In this document: positions 21,373 through 25,932 of the stretch, piece by piece
Numbering within the stretch: the first letter of the stretch is position 1
How the letters are laid out: every line of letters starts with the position of its first letter
DNA from: an uncultured Collinsella sp.
Lineage (GTDB): Bacteria; Actinomycetota; Coriobacteriia; Coriobacteriales; Coriobacteriaceae
Direction of reading: 5' to 3'
Length of the DNA: 25,932 nucleotides
Assembly (NCBI GenBank): GCA_900547025.1
Contig: UREZ01000018.1
Location: 1 to 25,932, forward strand
The notes under the pieces: model-generated
The model's database searches: none
The model's input: only the letters and a program-made list of their open reading frames with translations
What the model was told of the DNA's origin: nothing
Made by a program: the position numbers and the translations under genes

Positions 21373-22620
21373 ATGGGCGAAGGAGAGATGAGGGCTGGGG
21401 CCGCTCGTGTGGCCATCGATCTTGGGGACGTGTTGCCGTTCGACGGTTTCGACGAACTCCGTCATGAGGTCTTCGCCCGTGCCCTTATCATCGAGGGGAT
21501 GGGGCGACGCGCCTGCGTCCTTTCGCTTGAGGTCACCTCGATCGCTCCGGCTCTACTCGCCGATCTGCGTGAGGTTGTTGAGGATGCCGCCAATTGCAGC
21601 GGTGCTTATTCTTGGGTGGTTCCTACCCACACGTTTTCCATGCCTCACGTCCGCACTCCCGGGCATCTTGCCGACGATGCTACCCGCAATCGCAACGAGC
21701 GCTATCGCGCAGCGCTCGTCGCTGCCGCCCGCACGGCTGTCGAGCGCGCTGTTGCGGGCATTCGCTCTGCCACGCTCGCCACTGTGGAGGGCGAATGCCC
21801 CGTGAACGTTAATCGCGACATTGAGACGCCTGCCGGCTGGTGGTTGGGCTCGAATCCCAGGGGGTTTGCCGACCACACGATGCCCGTACTCGCCATAAGG
21901 GATGCCGGGGGCGAGTATGTTGCCGTGCTCGCGATGGCGGATGTTCAGTCCTCCGTGCTCGACGGGTCGCGCGACTCCGAGGGGAGGCGCATGGCGAGCG
22001 GAGACCTCTTTGGTTTTGCCGCCATGTCACTCGAGCGCGAGCTGGGCGGCGTTGCCCTGTTGCTGCCAGGCGCCGCGGGCGACCAAGGTCCGGCGGAGCG
22101 CGCCATGAACGTCATGTTCGATGCGGTCGGCGTTAAGCAGACGGTCGATGCCCATGAGGACGGATACCGCATGCTGCACCAGCAGGGGCAGGCCTTGGGC
22201 GATGCTTTGATCGAGGCCGCTCGCATGGCGCGTGAGGATGACACTACCGGCATCGATGCCCGCACGGTCGACGTTCTCCTGCCCGCTCAGACACGCGCCG
22301 ATTTTCACTCTTTGGCTCCGCACCGAACGTATGAGTTTCATGCCGCTGGCGAGCAGCGCACGAGGGTCTATCTGCTCCGGCTGGGAAACGTCGAGCTTGT
22401 CGGCGTACAACCCGAGGTCTCGAGTGCATTCGGCGCCACTGTGCGCGCCGCTCGGTCCGGCTCTGTGTTCTTTGCCACGCTCGTCAACGGCGGACAGAAG
22501 TACCTACCGGCTCCCGACGCGTACGAAAAAATCACCTATGAGGCTATGAACTCCGGTTTTGCCGCCGGATCCCATGAGCGCCTCGTCGAAATCATCATTG
22601 CCGCCTTGAATGCGGCGTGA
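21373..22620 (+). CDS. neutral/alkaline ceramidase-like protein, paralogue 1 (altered metal site)
   Basis: A 415-aa protein with the outline of the neutral/alkaline non-lysosomal ceramidase N-domain family: DELRHEVFARALIIEGMGRRACVLSLEVTSI (27-57), VVPTHTFSMPH (82-92, THTH region), GGVALLLPGAAGDQGP (225-240, family GaaGD.sP), GVQPEVSSAFG (344-354, P-E-x) and YEKITYEAMNSGFAAGSHERL (384-404). The second His of the usual THTH is Phe88, and the His expected in the NxAVH strand aligns with Gln192 (MADVQSS). It has no signal peptide, unlike secreted ceramidases, so it probably works on an imported substrate. The ATG has GGGGAG nine bases upstream. It lies 26 bp after the amidohydrolase-like gene. 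The true substrate is unknown. Confidence 0.72.
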   Translation: MGEGEMRAGAARVAIDLGDVLPFDGFDELRHEVFARALIIEGMGRRACVLSLEVTSIAPALLADLREVVEDAANCSGAYSWVVPTHTFSMPHVRTPGHLADDATRNRNERYRAALVAAARTAVERAVAGIRSATLATVEGECPVNVNRDIETPAGWWLGSNPRGFADHTMPVLAIRDAGGEYVAVLAMADVQSSVLDGSRDSEGRRMASGDLFGFAAMSLERELGGVALLLPGAAGDQGPAERAMNVMFDAVGVKQTVDAHEDGYRMLHQQGQALGDALIEAARMAREDDTTGIDARTVDVLLPAQTRADFHSLAPHRTYEFHAAGEQRTRVYLLRLGNVELVGVQPEVSSAFGATVRAARSGSVFFATLVNGGQKYLPAPDAYEKITYEAMNSGFAAGSHERLVEIIIAALNAA

Positions 22621-22638
22621 CACAGAAGGAGAACGTGC

Positions 22639-23757
22639 ATGAACATTGGACACGCGCGCCGCAAAATCACCCCACAGGGCGACATCTACCTGATTGGCTA
22701 CCGCAATCTTCCCAACCGTCTTGAACCTGCGACAGGCGTCCATGACGACGTCTTCGCCAACGCCATCCTCTTCCAGCAAGGCGAACGTGAAGTGTTTCTC
22801 TTTAATGCCGATGTCCTCGAGTTCGAGGAAAGCATGGCCGAGGAAGTCAAGACAATGCTCGCTGAGCGCTACGGCATTGACCGTGATTGCGTTCTGCTCT
22901 CGGCGACGCACGACCATACTTCAATCGTCGCTTACCACCGCAGCTGGTGGACGGGAAAATTCGACGAGAACTACTACCGCTGGTTCCTCGATACCATTTG
23001 CCAATGCTTTGAGGAGTGCCGCGCCAACGCACAGCCCGCGATTTGTCGCTTGGGCAAGCAGGTCATCACCGGTTTCTACGACAACCGCATCATCCCAGGT
23101 GAACTCGCCGACAATGAGGTCATTGTCGTATCGTTCTTCGATACCGAAGGCAAGCCATTTGCGGGCTTTGTGAACTGGGCGGTGCATTCCGCTTGCGTCG
23201 GACCCGACTGCACGGAGCTCACGAGCGAACTCGCCGGTCTTACCGGCAAAAAGCTCGCTCAGAGTCTTGGTTACTATCCGGCCATGGTCGTCGGTGCTGC
23301 TGGCGACTGTAGCGACCGCAATTTTCGCCAGGGACGCGGCATTCCCGAGGTCGAGCGCGTTTCGACCGGTCTTGCCGAGGCGATTTCCCAGATCAAGCTC
23401 GATTGCGAGGTCGTTCTCGACCGCATCGAGCCTCAGACGTTCTATCACACCGTTGCCCATGACGACTTTTCGCTCACGCTTAAGTGTGCCGTCATCAGTC
23501 TGGGCGGCCTGCATCTCTTTGTGTTCCCGAGTGAGCTCGGCAGCGACCTGGGTATTCGCATGAAGCGCGAATGCCCGGTCGAGGGAATAGTTTGCGGTTA
23601 CACCAACGGCTATTACGAGTACTTCCTTCCGGCGCGTGAATACGGCCTCTCCTTTGAGACCGAGCGTACCCAGATTCCCCAGGGCGAACCGGAACGTCTG
23701 TGTGACAAGTTCTGCCAGACGACGAGACTTCTCGGCGCAGCAGATTCGCGTCTGTAG
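22639..23757 (+). CDS. neutral/alkaline ceramidase-like protein, paralogue 2 (metal site kept)
   Basis: A 372-aa cytosolic member of the same family as the preceding gene: HARRKITPQGDIYLIGY (5-21, the family ITP..GY start), GVHDDVFANAILF (33-45), LLSATHDHTS (86-95, His91 and His93), FVNWAVHSACVG (177-188, His183), MVVGAAGDCSDRN (216-228), VFPSELG and YTNGYYEYFLPAREYG, with the terminal IPQGEPERL. The predicted zinc ligands are present, in contrast to paralogue 1. Known ceramidases cleave the amide of sphingolipids; here the lack of export and the PTS neighbour point to another amide or ester made from an imported sugar derivative, which is inference. The ATG has AAGGAG seven bases upstream, 18 bp after the previous stop. 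Confidence 0.78.
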   Translation: MNIGHARRKITPQGDIYLIGYRNLPNRLEPATGVHDDVFANAILFQQGEREVFLFNADVLEFEESMAEEVKTMLAERYGIDRDCVLLSATHDHTSIVAYHRSWWTGKFDENYYRWFLDTICQCFEECRANAQPAICRLGKQVITGFYDNRIIPGELADNEVIVVSFFDTEGKPFAGFVNWAVHSACVGPDCTELTSELAGLTGKKLAQSLGYYPAMVVGAAGDCSDRNFRQGRGIPEVERVSTGLAEAISQIKLDCEVVLDRIEPQTFYHTVAHDDFSLTLKCAVISLGGLHLFVFPSELGSDLGIRMKRECPVEGIVCGYTNGYYEYFLPAREYGLSFETERTQIPQGEPERLCDKFCQTTRLLGAADSRL

Positions 23758-23950
23758 ACCTGATTGCGTGATATGGGCCAATGAGGCTCCCTGCCACGTG
23801 ATCGGCATCTTCCATCTTCTCTGCCGTTTCCCATCCCGGGCGTACGTGCGTCCGCGGATTTCAAAGGGGGAAGCGGATTCCTTGCCCTCCCACGTCGACT
23901 ACGGAGGCATGAAATCGATGCTATACCCCGCTCAGAAAAAGGAGAATTCC

Positions 23951-25393
23951 ATGAAATACCAGAAGCTTTGCGATGAAATCATCACAAAGGTCGGTGGTCG
24001 AGACAATGTGTTAGACGTGAGCCACTGCATTACGCGTCTCCGCTTCCACCTCAAGGATGAATCACTTGCCCAGACCAATGAGCTTAAGGCGACGAAGGGC
24101 GTCGTTGACGTCATCCAGGCCGGCGGACAGTACCAGATCGTGATCGGCGCCACCGTCGAGGCCGTCTACAACGACCTTGTTCAGATTGGCGGGTTCGACG
24201 CCAAGCCTGCGCTTGATATCGATGAGGGCGACAATGTCAAGAAGGGCGATCCGTTCTCGCGCCTGCTCGCCATCATTTCCGAGATTCTGCAGCCGGTTCT
24301 TGGTGTGCTTATGGCTGGTGGCTTCATCAAGTCGATGCTTGCGCTCTGCACGGTTGCCGGTTGGCTTGCCAAGGACAGCAATACGTATGTGACGCTCTCG
24401 GCAATCGGAGATTCGGTCTTCTATTTCTTTCCGCTAATCATTGGCTGGACGTCGGCCAAGAAGTTCGGACTTAAGCCCGTTATGGGAATGGCGCTCGGCG
24501 GTATCCTCGTCTACCCGACGCTCGTTGCCCTTATGGGCGGAGATCCGCTCTACACGCTCGGCGCCGGTACGGTCTTCGAGTCCAATGTCTACGGTGATAT
24601 TTTTGGCATCCCGCTGATCATGCAGAATTACTCATCGACGATTCTGCCTGCGATCTTTATCGTCTGGATTGCCTCCAAGGTGCACAAGGCCCTTTCTAAC
24701 GCGCTGCCCGCGCTTGTGAGCTCGTTCTTCTCCAACATCCTGACGCTCCTCATTTGCGGCATCCTTGGCCTGCTTGTGGTCGGTCCGGTCATGACGGTCC
24801 TCTCCAACATCGTTGCCCAGGTCATTCTGATGCTCATCAACTTCCAACCCGCCATCGCCGGCTTCGTCATCGGCACGTTCTGGAGCCTGCTCGTCATGTT
24901 CGGCCTGCACTGGGGTATCATCCCGCTGTGGTTCCTCGATGTCGCAACCTACGGCTATGACCTCATTAACCCGCTCGTGTATGCAGGCGGTTGCGCCATC
25001 GCCGGCGCTGTGCTTGGCATGATCATCCGAACCAAGGACTCCGAGGAAAATGCTGCCGTCAACATTCCCGCCCTTGTCTCTTCGATTTTCGGTGTCAACG
25101 AGCCTGCGCTTTACGCCATCTTGCTGCCGCGTAAGCGCCTTATGTGGGCAACCTTTATTTCCGCTGGTGTAGGCGGCGCCATTGCCGGCCTCATGGGTGC
25201 CAAGCTCTATGCCTTCGGTGCCTCCGGCCCGCTCGGTTTCCCGAGCTTTATTAACCCTGCCGGCATCGACACGGGCTTTATCGGCCTTGTCATCTCCGGT
25301 GTGGTCGCTTTCGTTCTGGCTCTTGTCGCCGCTATGGTGATCGGTACCAAGAAGGACGAGGGCGGTAAGGCACTCAACATCTCGGTGGACTAG
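23951..25393 (+). CDS. PTS transporter subunit EIIBC, beta-glucoside-type family
   Basis: A 480-aa phosphotransferase permease. The EIIB domain (1-90) has the phosphorylated cysteine C26 in DVSHCITRLRFHLKD and a KGVVDVIQAGGQYQIVIG strand. The EIIC domain (about 105-470) has about ten membrane helices, with LQPVLGVLMAGGFIKSML and the sugar-site motif GVNEPALYAILLP. No EIIA domain is attached, so it must use a separate EIIA. Start: ATG 23951 has AAGGAG six bases upstream and gives the standard EIIB N-terminus; ATGs at 23909 and 23918 are in frame with a GGAGG nearby, but add 11-14 unrelated residues. A 193-bp gap follows the ceramidase-like gene, without a clear promoter or antiterminator hairpin. 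Its sugar is probably the substrate of the upstream enzymes. Confidence 0.92.
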   Translation: MKYQKLCDEIITKVGGRDNVLDVSHCITRLRFHLKDESLAQTNELKATKGVVDVIQAGGQYQIVIGATVEAVYNDLVQIGGFDAKPALDIDEGDNVKKGDPFSRLLAIISEILQPVLGVLMAGGFIKSMLALCTVAGWLAKDSNTYVTLSAIGDSVFYFFPLIIGWTSAKKFGLKPVMGMALGGILVYPTLVALMGGDPLYTLGAGTVFESNVYGDIFGIPLIMQNYSSTILPAIFIVWIASKVHKALSNALPALVSSFFSNILTLLICGILGLLVVGPVMTVLSNIVAQVILMLINFQPAIAGFVIGTFWSLLVMFGLHWGIIPLWFLDVATYGYDLINPLVYAGGCAIAGAVLGMIIRTKDSEENAAVNIPALVSSIFGVNEPALYAILLPRKRLMWATFISAGVGGAIAGLMGAKLYAFGASGPLGFPSFINPAGIDTGFIGLVISGVVAFVLALVAAMVIGTKKDEGGKALNISVD

Positions 25394-25413
25394 TCTTTCT
25401 GCGCACTTTAACT

Positions 25414-25460
25414 AAATATGCCTCGGACGGCGACGTGCCGCCCGAGGCATATTTGTGTTT
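25414..25460 (+). terminator. intrinsic terminator of the PTS operon
   Basis: 25414-25426 pairs with 25442-25454 (13 bp, AAATATGCCTCGG) and, after one mismatch, CGGC with GCCG (25428-25431, 25437-25440), loop GACGT. TTTGTGTTTTG follows. The outer A-T pairs make it usable from both sides, for the convergent LysR gene too. Confidence 0.9.
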
Positions 25461-25516
25461 TGTGCCGCTGTCATCGTGTTTGCGGACACAAGTCTGCGGT
25501 TGTGGAGCAGCGGGGA

Positions 25517-25932
25517 TTATGACGGTCGTGCCGCGTTAGAAGACGTACGGTCGCCCTGCAGGAGCTGACGGTAGGGGAGGAAGCCGATGAACGAGACGAC
25601 CGCCTGCGAGTGCGCGGCGTTCCGCTTGAGGTAGAGCCTGACCTCGGAGGTCGTCGCGGGCTCAAGCGGCACCAGGGCTACCTTTCCGCTGGCGAGCGAT
25701 TCCGCCGGCTTGCGCATGAGGAATGAGACGCCGGCGCCGCGCGCGACAAGGGAGATGATGTTCTCGGCTCGTTTGCCGGTGAACGTAACACGTGGGCCAA
25801 ATCCAGCTTCGCGACAAAGGGAAAGGACGAGCTCGCTTACGAACGAGCCTTGGGGAAGCATGAGGAAATTCTCGTCGATAAGGTCGTCTATCTCGACGGT
25901 GTCACGTTCGGCGAGCGGATGGTCGAGTGGAA
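25517..25932 (-). CDS. LysR-family regulator, C-terminal part (5' end outside window)
   Basis: The frame enters from the right edge and gives the last 138 or so residues of a LysR effector domain: PLDHPLAERDTVEIDDLIDE, then NFLMLPQGSFVSELV, NIISLVARGAGVSFLMR and VRLYLKRNAAHSQAVVSFIGF. The HTH is not in the window. The gene converges on the PTS operon across about 120 bp. With the LysR-type palindrome in front of the operon, it is the natural candidate regulator of the amidohydrolase/ceramidase-like/PTS genes; this link is inferred from position. Confidence 0.85.
   Translation of the reverse strand, partial: PLDHPLAERDTVEIDDLIDENFLMLPQGSFVSELVLSLCREAGFGPRVTFTGKRAENIISLVARGAGVSFLMRKPAESLASGKVALVPLEPATTSEVRLYLKRNAAHSQAVVSFIGFLPYRQLLQGDRTSSNAARPS

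Noticed and set aside
23636..23950. Upstream extension of the PTS EIIBC frame
   Set aside because: It overlaps the end of the ceramidase-like gene and then passes through the intergenic gap; the EIIB domain begins at ATG 23951 with a good SD.

Overview
The window is about 26 kb of GC-rich, densely coded bacterial chromosome. It has strong AGGAGG-type Shine-Dalgarno (SD) sites, short intergenic gaps and frequent TATACT -10 boxes. Gene content (bile-salt-hydrolase-type enzyme, PTS EIIBC, NCS2 purine permease, Kup, several LysR regulators, TPP-controlled thiamine salvage) fits a gut actinobacterium of the Coriobacteriia, most like Collinsella. That assignment is inference from family content and memory, not a database result. 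No tRNA, rRNA, CRISPR array, phage or transposase gene was seen.

Layout. 1-3.5 kb (minus): a GGDEF protein truncated at its 3' end lies downstream of a GGDEF-PAS-GGDEF*-GGDEF*-EAL protein with an intact EAL site. 3.7-4.6 kb (plus): a patatin-like lipase. 4.7-6.7 kb (minus): a thiamine salvage operon, TPP riboswitch with terminator - thiM - thiamine-binding MTH1187/YkoF-type protein - thiE. 6.74-6.84 kb: a 102-bp element with 29-bp inverted arms. 6.9-10.2 kb (plus): HAD phosphatase, LysR regulator, MetE-C-domain methyltransferase and an orphan 17-codon start. 10.2-12.3 kb (minus): esterase and AzgA-type purine permease. 12.5-14.0 kb (plus): a peptide-deformylase homologue lacking its catalytic Glu, then a choloylglycine hydrolase. 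14.1-17.4 kb (minus): Kup K+ transporter and EamA exporter, the latter divergent from a LysR gene. 18.5-20.1 kb: a one-frame XRE/HTH-AlaA-type aminotransferase fusion with a palindromic operator set and an internal translation start. 20.3-25.4 kb (plus): a catabolic operon of a degenerate amidohydrolase, two neutral-ceramidase-like proteins and a PTS EIIBC, followed by a convergent LysR gene cut by the window end.

The two most system-like loci are (i) the HTH-aminotransferase, where AAATTGAAC sites including a perfect 20-bp palindrome surround the predicted start of transcription and an SD-ATG pair inside the frame could yield a free 405-aa aminotransferase; and (ii) the amidohydrolase / ceramidase-like pair / PTS operon, whose promoter carries a T-N11-A palindrome about 64 bp upstream of the predicted start, the classic LysR activator position, with a LysR gene at the far end. 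The operon's first two enzymes have lost predicted metal ligands while the third keeps them.

Start codons were chosen by SD position and family N-terminus. For thiM, kup, the aminotransferase, the HAD, both complete LysR genes and others, the chosen start is well inside the longest open frame.
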